Shown here one piece after another: positions 1 through 8,334 of a stretch of 64,000 nt of DNA. Source of the DNA: CAIODY01 sp046051225 (GTDB lineage: Bacteria > Bacteroidota > Bacteroidia > Chitinophagales > CAIODY01); NCBI GenBank assembly GCA_046051225.1, contig JBJOOR010000002.1, positions 124,001 to 188,000 of the forward strand, in the 5' to 3' direction. Both the position numbers and the translations under genes were made by a program. The notes under the pieces were generated by a model. It ran no database searches. It saw only the letters and a list, made by a program, of their open reading frames with translations, and was not told the DNA's origin. Position 1 is the first letter of the stretch. Every line of letters starts with the position of its first letter.

Positions 1-5
1 ATTAA

Positions 6-67
6 AATCGTGGCAAATCATCCCAAAGTGAAGTTTGTTTGGGAATGTTTGGCAGAATCGTGGCAAA
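6..67. repeat. 12-bp direct repeat pair upstream of the element's first gene
   Basis: AATCGTGGCAAA occurs at 6-17 and again at 56-67, 50 bp apart, just upstream of the first small membrane gene. The spacing is close to five helical turns. It could be an operator pair, a recombination site or a chance duplication. No matching copy was noticed at the right side of the element. Confidence 0.45.
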
Positions 68-140
68 CCGAGTAAAACTGCCGAACCATGTCAAACCCTT
101 ATCAGACCTTTGTTTCGTCAAACAATCAACAACTACAACA

Positions 141-332
141 ATGGAAATAAAAACAAATGGTATGCACACGGATAACAACAGTAATGTGTTGCTCACAGGA
201 TTAATTCTGTTGGCAAACATGGACTACACCAGTTTTTTGGATTACGGTATCAAAGCCATGATTGGCGGAATTATTTGGATGGGTTTCAAAATTACGGCTG
301 ATTATTTCAGCGAAAAAATCAAAGGAAAATAA
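141..332 (+). CDS. Small membrane protein (first gene of the element in the window)
   Basis: A 63-residue protein with hydrophobic stretches at about residues 15-27 and 33-49 and a short basic C-terminus, so it probably crosses the membrane once or twice. The start at 141 is chosen because the upstream in-frame sequence (39-140) does not look coding and an A-rich leader precedes this ATG, as it does for other genes here. It is separated by 2 bp from the next gene. Size and charge are holin-like or like a minor virion membrane protein, but no family is recognised. Confidence 0.6.
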   Translation: MEIKTNGMHTDNNSNVLLTGLILLANMDYTSFLDYGIKAMIGGIIWMGFKITADYFSEKIKGK

Positions 333-334
333 AC

Positions 335-817
335 ATGAGTAGTTTGAAAAATATTGCTATCGGCGCAGGTGTAACTGTGGTAGTGTTGGGTGGTGCAGCG
401 TACTTAATGAAAATGCAACGAACTACAGCAGAGTTGGAAGTTATCAATCAGGCGAATTTGCATAAAATAAATTTAACAGGTTTATACATCCGTATTGATA
501 GCGTACTAAAAAATCCTGCCGCAGGAAGTTTCAATCTCAAGTTTCCTTTTGTAAAACTGATTTACAATGATGCAGTCATCGGTACATCACAAGTCATTGA
601 CAAAGACATTCATCTACCTGCTTATGGTGAAGCGCATGTAGAAGGAATTATGGTGCATGTGCCAATTGTCAGTTTGTTATCGCTCGGCTTTAAAATTTTC
701 AGTGCCTTGAAAAAAGGAGAGCCGATTGAAATGCAAGCAAAAACAATTAGCACAATTGACTTGGGTTGGAAACATTTGCCTTATGAAGTTACACAAAACA
801 TTGTATTGAAAAAATAA
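335..817 (+). CDS. LEA14/WHy-domain-like membrane-anchored protein
   Basis: A 160-residue protein with an N-terminal membrane anchor (about residues 5-25) followed by a beta-rich domain with the look of the LEA type 2 (WHy) fold: alternating hydrophobic strands around INLTGLYIRIDSVLKNP, a Gly/Ala turn, and later strands ending in a lysine tail. In that family the domain is a small beta sandwich of uncertain function, found in stress proteins and sometimes in lipoproteins. The gene sits 2 bp after the first membrane gene and 1 bp before the transglutaminase-fold gene, so they are surely cotranscribed. Role in the element is unknown; a virion membrane or spike-base role is possible. Confidence 0.5.
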   Translation: MSSLKNIAIGAGVTVVVLGGAAYLMKMQRTTAELEVINQANLHKINLTGLYIRIDSVLKNPAAGSFNLKFPFVKLIYNDAVIGTSQVIDKDIHLPAYGEAHVEGIMVHVPIVSLLSLGFKIFSALKKGEPIEMQAKTISTIDLGWKHLPYEVTQNIVLKK

Positions 818-818
818 A

Positions 819-2498
819 ATGGAAGCAACGAAAAAAAGAAAAGTACAAAATGGGGAACAATACAATCATTTGTTTCCAAAAGCAAAGTTCAATGAAATCA
901 CTATTAAGCGCAATGCCAGCTTAATAGATACCATTGTATTTATTCCGAAAGTGGTACATGAAACACAATGGCAAACAAAAAAAATTGCAGCCTTGCTACA
1001 AGGAAAAAATGTACACGAAACATGCAGCAATATTTGGCATTTTGTTTATCAGCACATTGCCTACAACAAGGATGAAGATGGGTACGAACAAATCCGAAGC
1101 CCTGCAAGAGCTTGGCACGACAGGTTTAAAGGAGTGGACTGTGATTGTTACTCGGTTTTTATCAGCACGATTTTAAACAATCTGCACATCAAACATTCGC
1201 TAAGAATCACAAAATATAAAACCGATTCCTTTCAACACATCTATCCCATTGTACCCATGCCTAATGGTAGCCATATCACCATTGATTGTGTAGTGAATCA
1301 ATTTAATTACGAAGAACCATATTCAGAAAAAAAAGATTATCAAATGAATTTACAATATCTAAACGGCGTAAATGATGACGACCAATTTTTCGCAGAAACA
1401 CAACATACATCTACAGATGATGCTTTGTTTGGGAACTGGAATGATGATGACCTATCAGGCGATTTAGGAAAATTCCGATTGCACTTAAAAGAAAAATTAA
1501 AAAAAGGATTACACTTTATCAATCGAATAAATCCCGGTGCTGTATTGTTACGAAATGGTGTATTAGCTTCTTTAAAACTCAACTTATTTAAAGTTGCTCA
1601 ACGTATGAAGTGGGCTTATCTCACACCTGAACAAGCACAACAAAAAGGAATTATACTCGACAAATATTATCAGTTAGTAAAAGTAAAAGACAAGCTCGAA
1701 AAAATCTTTTATGGTGCAGGTGGCAAACCCGACAATTTTCGACATGCGATGTTAAAAGGTAAAGGCAACAAACACCGAGATATTGCAGTATTTGGACTGG
1801 GTAATATGGATGATGCGACCATGCTACAACTAACCCCTTCAACAACAGTGGAAGAATTACTCGGTGTTGAAATGTATCAGTCTGAAAATGTAGAAGGCTT
1901 GGAAGACTTACAAGGCTTTGGTGCATTAGGAGAACCTGTTACAGCAGCCGCAGCCATAGCAGCCGCATCAGGTATTATGGCATCTATCGCAGTAGTCATT
2001 AAAGGTATCGGTAACATTTTTCATCCATCAGCAACTGATACTGGCACAAAGGATTTTAATGAAAATGAATTAGAAAAACATGAGGATGTTAATGCCGCAG
2101 ATGTAGATGCTGCTACACAAGATGCTATTAAAGTCAATGCAGCTAATATTAATAATGATGATAATAACAATGCGGCGGCAAAAAATAATACGACTATCCC
2201 AACAGACGATGGAGGTAATAATCAACGTCTGATGATGACCAACATCACTGATGATAAAAAGAAAGAAGCTAAACCTGAAGATGAACAAGGCTTTTGGGAC
2301 AAGAATAAAAAATGGATAAAACCAGTCGCTTCTATTGCAGGAGGTGTGGCATTATTCACAATTGCAATTTTAGCATTAAAACCCAAACCAATGCCATCTA
2401 CCAAACCAATTAATCAACCTGCATTAAGTGGTACAACAACATCACGGAAAAGAAACAAAAAACAACATCAACAAAAAAAAGCAGTAGCACTTATGTAA
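819..2498 (+). CDS. Transglutaminase-fold cysteine peptidase-like protein with C-terminal membrane segment
   Basis: 559 residues. The N-terminal 170 residues carry the transglutaminase-like triad: Cys108 in GVDCDCYS, His140 in FQHIYPIV and Asp156 in ITIDC. A helical middle region and an alanine-rich hydrophobic stretch (about 372-400) follow, then an Asn/Asp-rich low-complexity linker, and a predicted membrane helix near residues 500-522 before a very basic tail. Members of this superfamily act as proteases, amidases or crosslinkers. In a virus-like gene block it could process structural proteins or open the cell wall on entry; that is inference. The gene begins 1 bp after the previous stop. 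Confidence 0.6.
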   Translation: MEATKKRKVQNGEQYNHLFPKAKFNEITIKRNASLIDTIVFIPKVVHETQWQTKKIAALLQGKNVHETCSNIWHFVYQHIAYNKDEDGYEQIRSPARAWHDRFKGVDCDCYSVFISTILNNLHIKHSLRITKYKTDSFQHIYPIVPMPNGSHITIDCVVNQFNYEEPYSEKKDYQMNLQYLNGVNDDDQFFAETQHTSTDDALFGNWNDDDLSGDLGKFRLHLKEKLKKGLHFINRINPGAVLLRNGVLASLKLNLFKVAQRMKWAYLTPEQAQQKGIILDKYYQLVKVKDKLEKIFYGAGGKPDNFRHAMLKGKGNKHRDIAVFGLGNMDDATMLQLTPSTTVEELLGVEMYQSENVEGLEDLQGFGALGEPVTAAAAIAAASGIMASIAVVIKGIGNIFHPSATDTGTKDFNENELEKHEDVNAADVDAATQDAIKVNAANINNDDNNNAAAKNNTTIPTDDGGNNQRLMMTNITDDKKKEAKPEDEQGFWDKNKKWIKPVASIAGGVALFTIAILALKPKPMPSTKPINQPALSGTTTSRKRNKKQHQQKKAVALM

Positions 2499-2534
2499 TT
2501 GCTGCACTAAAAAAAGAAAACAAAAATCAAAAAC

Positions 2535-3146
2535 ATGGCACACAAAAAAAAGAAAAACAAAAAAGTAGAAGCACATCGTAATCTAATATTGGATACGATG
2601 AATGGCAAATCACAACCCGAAGGTAAATTAGTAGATACTACTGTTATCACTTTAAGGGATGTATTAGTAGGAGTTATCGGAGGTGGTGTACTCGGTGCAG
2701 TTGTCGGGCGACCATCCTTTTTGATAGGAATAGCTGCCACTGGTTTTGGTCATTATAAAAAAATTCCTTTACTGCAATTAGCAGGTATCGGTATGATGGC
2801 AGCTAATACTTCATTGGAAATTAATAAGAATGGAGTAAAAGGAGTTGACCAAGATGTGATGGACGGTATCAAAGACCGATTGATGGCTTACAAAGAATCG
2901 TTCCAAGAAAAATTATACTTGGATAAAATTCTAAAAAAGAAAGAGCCTGTAAATGGCATGGGTAACGTGCAATATTTTACTTATCCATTAGCCAATAATG
3001 CAGGTGCAAGTAATGTAAAAGAATTAGACCTCCATGCTTTGGATAGAATTGAAGAACATATCCGCCAAAGCGCAGAAGATTTTGTGAACAAAAATCAAGT
3101 CAGCGGAATGGAAGGTAGTGAATGGATGGAAACAGGGAACTATTAA
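2535..3146 (+). CDS. Glycine-rich membrane protein of the element
   Basis: 203 residues: a strongly basic N-terminus (MAHKKKKNKK), a hydrophilic stretch, then two or three adjoining hydrophobic, glycine-rich segments at about 42-85, and a hydrophilic C-terminal half. Glycine zippers of this type are common in small virion membrane proteins and pore formers, but no named family is recognised. It stands between the peptidase-like gene and the candidate capsid gene, so a membrane-associated structural role is plausible. Confidence 0.55.
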   Translation: MAHKKKKNKKVEAHRNLILDTMNGKSQPEGKLVDTTVITLRDVLVGVIGGGVLGAVVGRPSFLIGIAATGFGHYKKIPLLQLAGIGMMAANTSLEINKNGVKGVDQDVMDGIKDRLMAYKESFQEKLYLDKILKKKEPVNGMGNVQYFTYPLANNAGASNVKELDLHALDRIEEHIRQSAEDFVNKNQVSGMEGSEWMETGNY

Positions 3147-3206
3147 AAATTAATTCAAACAAGAAAAAATCAATAACAAATTTTAAAAACAAAAAAAACA
3201 AAAAAC

Positions 3207-3935
3207 ATGAATGTAGGAAATTTAGCAGCAGTCGAAGAATACAATAACGCAGGTGCATTACTCGGTGGCATCAATGGTATTTTCGATAACGATGAAGTGA
3301 TGGGTGCATTAAGAAAAATGAATCCCATTAATCGCCAACGAGCAATTAACCGATTAACCAATGTTGGCATACCGAGCAGAGGTAGTCGTGCAGAAATGGA
3401 AAAACATTTCGGTGAATTACCGCCACACATCAAAGAAGCATTGGCAAAAGGTGATTTGCGTTTAGCAGACACCATCATTTATTCTGTGAAACCAGTTACT
3501 TCAAAAACTATCAAAATTTTTGAAACACAAGATGTAAGAGAAATCGGTTTGAGAAATTTGAGCAATGCAAAATTGCCTAAGAATCAAGCCTTATTGGTAA
3601 GCGGAGTAGTAATTTTAGTTGGAGTCTCAGGCGATGCAACACCTGACAAAGTGATGGCAACGAGCTTTGATAAAATTGAAGCGATAGCTGCCATTTCAAA
3701 TGGTGAATTTAATTTGAAAGCGAACAAAAAACAAATCGTTCCTGAAACCAGTTGCAATGTTTTTAAAACCTCGAATGACCATTTAGTGCCACTGGGTTAT
3801 TACAAATTAGCTAACCCAAGATTGATTCACGATGACATTTTGATTGAAGCAACGATTGAGTTAGGCTCAATGGAAGGCATTGCTGCTAACACCCATATTT
3901 ATTGCGGCTTGCATGGCACTATCACCACTCCTTAA
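3207..3935 (+). CDS. Candidate major capsid (jelly-roll-like) protein
   Basis: 242 residues. The N-terminal ~90 residues look helical (internal-arm-like), and the rest alternates short hydrophobic strands with turns: strands near LPKNQALLVSGVVILVG, an NG turn in the middle, and a final strand ending IYCGLHGTITTP. This spacing resembles single jelly-roll capsid or surface proteins. No transmembrane segment and no catalytic motif is visible, which suits a structural protein. It is followed by a hairpin and then by two more beta-rich proteins. The capsid call rests on predicted fold and context only. Alternatives are a pilus-like or surface-layer subunit. Confidence 0.4.
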   Translation: MNVGNLAAVEEYNNAGALLGGINGIFDNDEVMGALRKMNPINRQRAINRLTNVGIPSRGSRAEMEKHFGELPPHIKEALAKGDLRLADTIIYSVKPVTSKTIKIFETQDVREIGLRNLSNAKLPKNQALLVSGVVILVGVSGDATPDKVMATSFDKIEAIAAISNGEFNLKANKKQIVPETSCNVFKTSNDHLVPLGYYKLANPRLIHDDILIEATIELGSMEGIAANTHIYCGLHGTITTP

Positions 3936-3942
3936 ACAAGTT

Positions 3943-3993
3943 ATAAGTTTTGAGTTATTAGTAAAAAACAATGATTAATAACTCATCACTTAT
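3943..3993 (+). terminator. Strong hairpin between two candidate structural genes
   Basis: Two nested inverted repeats: ATAAGT (3943-3948) with ACTTAT (3988-3993), and GAGTTATTA (3952-3960) with TAATAACTC (3976-3984), loop 15 bases. The stem is AT-rich and is followed by TGCTTTTG rather than a clean T run. It could attenuate transcription so the upstream gene is expressed more than those downstream, protect mRNA from 3' decay, or be a small palindromic repeat insertion. Confidence 0.5.
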
Positions 3994-4037
3994 GCTTTTG
4001 TAAACAGAACATTTAACAACAAAAAAAAATTACAACC

Positions 4038-4412
4038 GTGAATTACAACAGCATAAAAAAGAGATTCGATTTACAAGTGGATGCAGCGAATGCAGCCATC
4101 GCTAAAACATTTGAACTGGACAAGACGATTGTATTTGTAAAAGGCTTGGCGATTACTTCCGATAAAGATGATTTACTTTTTTATCGAGGCTCACAAAAAA
4201 TTGAAATCAATAAAGAGGAAATTTTCCCCGAAGGTTATGAAAGTAAATTATTGATGACAGGTATCAATGTAAATCCGAATGAACGATATTATGATGTCGG
4301 AAAATTGCCACCGGGCAATGGCAAAGTGGTAGTAACATTTAAAGATTCGGACGATGGTAGAAGTGTATTTACACCTTATCGTGTAACCCTTTATCTAACC
4401 TGTGAGCAATGA
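4038..4412 (+). CDS. Beta-rich candidate minor capsid protein
   Basis: 124 residues, GTG start after an A-rich leader; no other usable start lies near. After a short helical N-terminus the sequence is a series of strands: TIVFVKGLAITS, LLFYRGSQKIEIN, KLLMTGINV, KVVVTF and YRVTLYLTC. The size fits a single beta-sandwich domain. No enzyme motif is visible. It overlaps the next gene by four bases (ATGA), indicating translational coupling, and all three proteins from 3207 to 4894 share this beta-rich character. A jelly-roll virion component is the working guess. Confidence 0.4.
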   Translation: MNYNSIKKRFDLQVDAANAAIAKTFELDKTIVFVKGLAITSDKDDLLFYRGSQKIEINKEEIFPEGYESKLLMTGINVNPNERYYDVGKLPPGNGKVVVTFKDSDDGRSVFTPYRVTLYLTCEQ

Positions 4413-4894
4413 TTGAGAACGTTATTTTACATACCCTATTTATCACTCGTGAGGCAGAGCTGCAACATTTCCAAATGGTGTTGCCTTCAGATGTTGCGGA
4501 AATCATCGGCATTGAAACAGCGGTTGCGAATGTGCAACCAGTCAATGATTGGCAAACTGTTCAGCCACAGCGGTTTCAATTTGTGCGGAATGAATTATTC
4601 GGCGAATTGCGGTTGCAACTATGCAACAAAGCCAATTGGTTTTACGCAACAGAAATTGTAGAAGAAGATAACCATCTGGGATTTGCAGATTATACCAATA
4701 ATAATTTTTGGCAATCGAAAGATTGGACACACCGATACGAAAGGTTTACAGAAGAAATCAGTGTAGCAACCGAAAGCCAATTATTGTTGGGTGTGTTCAA
4801 AGAAAAATGGATGGAGCAACACCATGAGCAGCTCACCTACGAAGTGAAAATTTATTTGTGGTACAAAACAAAAGTAATAAAAAATGACGATTGA
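4409..4894 (+). CDS. Beta-rich candidate virion protein
   Basis: 161 residues with alternating hydrophobic strands (VILHTLFIT, FGELRLQLC, ISVATESQLLLGVF, YEVKIYLWYKTKV) and many aromatic residues, consistent with a second single-domain beta sandwich. It is translationally coupled on both sides: ATGA overlap with the upstream gene and an 11-base overlap with the downstream gene. No recognised family. Confidence 0.4.
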   Translation: MIENVILHTLFITREAELQHFQMVLPSDVAEIIGIETAVANVQPVNDWQTVQPQRFQFVRNELFGELRLQLCNKANWFYATEIVEEDNHLGFADYTNNNFWQSKDWTHRYERFTEEISVATESQLLLGVFKEKWMEQHHEQLTYEVKIYLWYKTKVIKNDD

Positions 4895-5195
4895 TTTAGC
4901 GTTACACTACATCCCAAAACGAATGCAAGAATTAGGGTTCAACGAACACTATCATTTGCGAATGCGACATTTGGTTTTGCAAGCGCAAGCAGAAGCGAAT
5001 ATCAGTTCTTACAACCAGTTGGTGTTGCTTGTAGATGAAGTGAATGACATCAGAGTTGAATCGGATACAGGGGTGTATGACTTAACAGAAACCAATGTGA
5101 ACGAACTTACCTACGAACATCAGGGAGTGGTAAAAATTCAAAATCAATCTCCATTAATTAATCGAATCAGATTTATTCAAGTAATTCCAAAATAA
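4884..5195 (+). CDS. Hypothetical protein of the element
   Basis: 103 residues, no signal peptide or membrane segment. The N-terminal half looks helical (HYIPKRMQELGFNEHYHLRMRHL) and the C-terminal half beta-like. It overlaps the previous gene by 11 bases and lies 5 bp from the coiled-coil gene. No family recognised; by position it may be a small structural or assembly factor. Confidence 0.5.
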   Translation: MTIDLALHYIPKRMQELGFNEHYHLRMRHLVLQAQAEANISSYNQLVLLVDEVNDIRVESDTGVYDLTETNVNELTYEHQGVVKIQNQSPLINRIRFIQVIPK

Positions 5196-5200
5196 AAAAA

Positions 5201-6052
5201 ATGAACAACGAACAAAATATCATGCAGTACAATGAAGCGGCAATGGAACGATTTAAAACATTGCTTGAAACAGCTACTGAAAAAGGAACACCCAAGTATT
5301 ATGAAATCGTGGTGGACAATTTGAAAGTAATTGAGAAGACAAATGATGTGAATGAGTTTGATAATTATTTGTCATTCATCACGGATAGCACCAGTCAAAT
5401 TCAAATTCTGATTTACACCAATAATCTCAAAAGCCCTCGTCATACCAAATACACTTTTATTACAAATGCAGAAAAGGAAAACAAGGGAAGTGAGTTGAGT
5501 GGTGTTGAAATTCAAAACCGCATCACACAGGGTATTCAAGCCGAAAGAGAAAAATGGGAAAGAGATGTGCGACAAAAAGAGTTGCAAAATGAGCTGAAAG
5601 AAAAAGATGAACTCATCAAAGAGAATGATAAATACATTACTGAATTGGAAAATACAATTCTTGGATTGCGCCAAAACAGAAACACTTTCAAAGGCATTCA
5701 TTTAGGTGAAGTAGCAGGCGTAGCAGTAGAAGCACTCATCCGAAACAACGTGCATTTTTTAGAACAATTTCCAGCCACAAAAAGTTTGGCTGGGTTAATT
5801 GCACAAGACAACGAACAACAAAAATTGCAACCACCTGCCACACCCGAAAATGCAGAAGTCCAATTTAGTGCAGTACAAAAAACTGCAACAACATTGAGTG
5901 AAGAAGACCAACAGCTGTTGCAATTTATGAAGCAATTGCAAGGCACATTCAATGAAGATGAATTGAAAGCACTCATGGAAATCATCCAACGATTAGGTGA
6001 AGACACGACACAAATTCAAACCGTAAAAGAATTATTAAACAACAACAATTAA
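5201..6052 (+). CDS. Coiled-coil protein of the element
   Basis: 283 residues. A folded N-terminal part (1-95) is followed by a long charged coiled coil (about 100-155, rich in EREKWERD- and KEKDELIKE-type heptads), a short Gly-containing segment, a Pro/Gln-rich linker and a helical C-terminus. Proteins like this serve as scaffolds, spacers or tape-like elements. No family is recognised and no catalytic motif is seen. It ends 3 bp before the next small gene. Confidence 0.5.
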   Translation: MNNEQNIMQYNEAAMERFKTLLETATEKGTPKYYEIVVDNLKVIEKTNDVNEFDNYLSFITDSTSQIQILIYTNNLKSPRHTKYTFITNAEKENKGSELSGVEIQNRITQGIQAEREKWERDVRQKELQNELKEKDELIKENDKYITELENTILGLRQNRNTFKGIHLGEVAGVAVEALIRNNVHFLEQFPATKSLAGLIAQDNEQQKLQPPATPENAEVQFSAVQKTATTLSEEDQQLLQFMKQLQGTFNEDELKALMEIIQRLGEDTTQIQTVKELLNNNN

Positions 6053-6055
6053 GCA

Positions 6056-6238
6056 ATGGAAAAATTCAGTTTCACTATCACAATTTCTGCTAATGACAAA
6101 GTAGAAGCAACATCGAAAATGAAATCCATCAGCGTAATGGCATCCAAATTAACAGCAAATGAATTGGAGAAAATGGCTGATGTGGTTTTAAATCAACCTA
6201 TGAAAATGGCGTTGGCAAAAAAAGCATTGGGGCTATAA
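6056..6238 (+). CDS. Small soluble protein of the element
   Basis: 60 residues: one beta-like segment (EKFSFTITISAND) and a helical C-terminal half with no membrane segment. It sits 3 bp after the coiled-coil gene and 13 bp before the annexin-like gene. No family recognised. Confidence 0.5.
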   Translation: MEKFSFTITISANDKVEATSKMKSISVMASKLTANELEKMADVVLNQPMKMALAKKALGL

Positions 6239-6251
6239 AAAAAATTGTGCA

Positions 6252-6917
6252 ATGGAAAACACCAACACCTTAACAACTAAAGAAAAAGTGCTGTTTGCTT
6301 TTGGCGGACTGGTATTGGTAACCAGTGCAGTAGTGATTGGGAGAAAACTCATCAACAATGGGGTTGCTAACAATCAAGAAAACAAAAGTTATATCGAAGG
6401 TAATGCACCTACTTATGCCAAAGAAATAAAAATGGCTTTTGATAATGATGGATGGTGGGGAACTGATACCAAAGCGTTAAGAGAAACTTTGCGAAAAATT
6501 CCAACAAAGAATGAGTTCAAAAAAGTGATAAGCGCATATCACAAACTCTATCGTCAGAATTTATTGCAGGATATGTCGAGCGAATTGCAAACCACTGAAT
6601 ACAATGAAATGATTGCAATACTGGCTGCAAAGCCCGATAGCATCTTGACTAAGCAAAACATTTCAGAACAGTATAGCAATTGGGCGAAAAGATTGAAAGC
6701 AGCATTCGATAAAACGTATGGCATTTTCCCGGGTACAGATGAAGCGGCTATCAAAGATGTGTTTACCGAAATCCCTACGCAATATGATTTTCAAATGGTA
6801 GGCAAAGCATACGCTAACGAGTACAACAGCAATTTGATGGACGACTTAAAAAGTGAATTGGAGTTTTGGGAAATCAACAGTTACCTGAACATCATTTATT
6901 CAAAACCGAAAAATTAA
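6252..6917 (+). CDS. Membrane-anchored protein with two annexin-like repeats
   Basis: 221 residues. A membrane helix spans about 13-30. Two tandem repeats of roughly 75 residues follow (about 55-128 and 144-218). Each has the annexin layout: a hydrophobic helix with A/F, a GTD or GTDE loop (residues 70-72 and 161-164), an I/V-P-T stretch, then Y-x3-Y-x3-L-x2-D(L/M)xSEL. In annexins the GxGTDE loop binds calcium and phospholipid. Bacterial annexin-like proteins are known but rare. In this gene block it might bind the host envelope or lipid of a virion membrane; that is inference. Confidence 0.55.
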   Translation: MENTNTLTTKEKVLFAFGGLVLVTSAVVIGRKLINNGVANNQENKSYIEGNAPTYAKEIKMAFDNDGWWGTDTKALRETLRKIPTKNEFKKVISAYHKLYRQNLLQDMSSELQTTEYNEMIAILAAKPDSILTKQNISEQYSNWAKRLKAAFDKTYGIFPGTDEAAIKDVFTEIPTQYDFQMVGKAYANEYNSNLMDDLKSELEFWEINSYLNIIYSKPKN

Positions 6918-6918
6918 A

Positions 6919-7806
6919 ATGGAACAAACCAACAACAGCAACCCGACAAGAAAAATCATTTACATCACATTTGGTTTGGCAGCAACAGGTGTATTAGGTT
7001 ATTTAGTATGGAACTATTATCAAAAGAAAAAAAACAGCAACAATGCTGATGCAGATTTTACAACCGATAATACGGATACCACCACTACAACAGCCAACAA
7101 TAATTTACCTGCACCAACGAATGCAGCAACAACAGTTGTCAATAATGATTTTCCGATTCGGAAAGGAAGCAGGGGTGAATTAGTAAGAACATTGCAACAA
7201 GCCTTAATCAATCGTTACGGCGCAACCATACTACCCAAATATGGTGCAGACGGTGATTATGGTTTTTAAATGGAAATGGCTTTGCAAAAAGTTCATATTC
7301 CCACAACCATTGATGAAAGCACTTACAATCTACTGGTGAAAGGCACTTCACCTGATTCAGATACGTTAGCGCAAACATTAGTACGCTCTGCCATCACTCG
7401 AAATTTTAACAAAGTTATCGAAGCCTTAAAGCAATTACGCAGCACCGATGACTATGCCAAAGTGAGCAGTCAATTCAAATTGCATCGAGTGAATGGCGTG
7501 CATCAAACTTTGGTAAATGGCTTACTCCATTCGTTTGTTCCCGAAGACCAAAAGCAACAAATCCGAATGGAATTTTTGCGAATGGGTTTGAAGTATGACG
7601 GCAACAAATGGGCATTGAGTGGTATCGAAAAAAAGTTAATCATCACCACACTTCCCACTTGGGTTTATGCAACAGGAAATGAAAAAATAAAAGTACCTGC
7701 TGGTGTCGTCTTAGGTAACGAGTGGAAGCAACAAAATGGAATTATTTTTTTTGAAAACAAACAACAACTGTTTGCGGTGGACGCATCGCATGTACAGTAT
7801 TTCTAA
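6919..7806 (+). pseudogene. Peptidoglycan-binding protein interrupted by an in-frame TAA
   Basis: Two reading frames in the same phase (6919-7269 and 7270-7806) join into one 295-codon gene with a single TAA at 7267-7269. The first part has a membrane helix (about 12-30), a Thr/Asn-rich linker and the start of a PG_binding_1 domain (IRKGSRGELVRTLQQAL ... YGADGDYGF). The second part resumes exactly where the domain should continue (MEMALQKVHIPTTIDE) and goes on to an annexin-like helical repeat. The TAA replaces the residue after GDYGF, where Lys (AAA) would fit, a one-base change. Either a nonsense mutation, a sequencing error or read-through. Other genes here end in TAA normally, so general recoding is unlikely. 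Confidence 0.7.
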
Positions 7807-7884
7807 ACAATTAACAATCAAAAATGCTAGGATGCGAAGAATAAAAAAACTTTGCGTCTTGGCGTGAAAAACAAAACAAACAAC

Positions 7885-8319
7885 ATGAGAAACATTCAAT
7901 TTATAGTGGTGCATTGTACCGCATCACAACCCACAGAAACAGTAGAAAACATTAAGAACTATTGGAAAGAACATTTAGGATGGAATGCGCCGGGCTATCA
8001 CTACATCATCGAACGAGATGGTAACATCGTGCAACTATTGCCTGAAGAACAAATATCCTATGGCGTATTAGGCTTCAATACGGTTTGCGTCAACATGTCG
8101 TACATCGGCGGCATTGACAAACAAGGCAAACCGATTGACAACAGAACCGAAGCGCAAAAGGAAGCGATGTTCAATAAAATTGTAGAACTCACTGAACGCT
8201 ATCCAAATGCAGAAGTGAGAGGGCATCGTGATTTCCCTAATCAAAACAGAGCTTGTCCATGTTTCGATGTAAAAACATGGTTGAGAGATTATGTACCACC
8301 TGTTGCGAACGCAGCATAA
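7885..8319 (+). CDS. N-acetylmuramoyl-L-alanine amidase (T7 lysozyme-like)
   Basis: 144 residues, amidase_2 fold. Zinc-ligand positions are His10 (VVHCTAS), His114 (VRGHRDFP) and Cys124 (ACPCFDV). The tyrosine-containing GYHYII segment (37-42) matches the family. It cleaves the lactyl-amide bond between MurNAc and the stem peptide. There is no signal peptide, as usual for phage endolysins. The start at 7885 is preferred over an upstream in-frame start because MRNIQFIVVHCTAS begins directly at the fold. It stands with the L,D-transpeptidase-like gene and small membrane proteins, suggesting a lysis or cell-wall-penetration cassette. Confidence 0.85.
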   Translation: MRNIQFIVVHCTASQPTETVENIKNYWKEHLGWNAPGYHYIIERDGNIVQLLPEEQISYGVLGFNTVCVNMSYIGGIDKQGKPIDNRTEAQKEAMFNKIVELTERYPNAEVRGHRDFPNQNRACPCFDVKTWLRDYVPPVANAA

Positions 8320-8334
8320 TTAAAAGATGAAATT

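Noticed and set aside
5372..6006. Long minus-strand open frames opposite the coiled-coil gene
   Set aside because: They are shadows of a Gln/Glu-rich plus-strand gene; composition is Cys/Ser/Phe-rich without domains.
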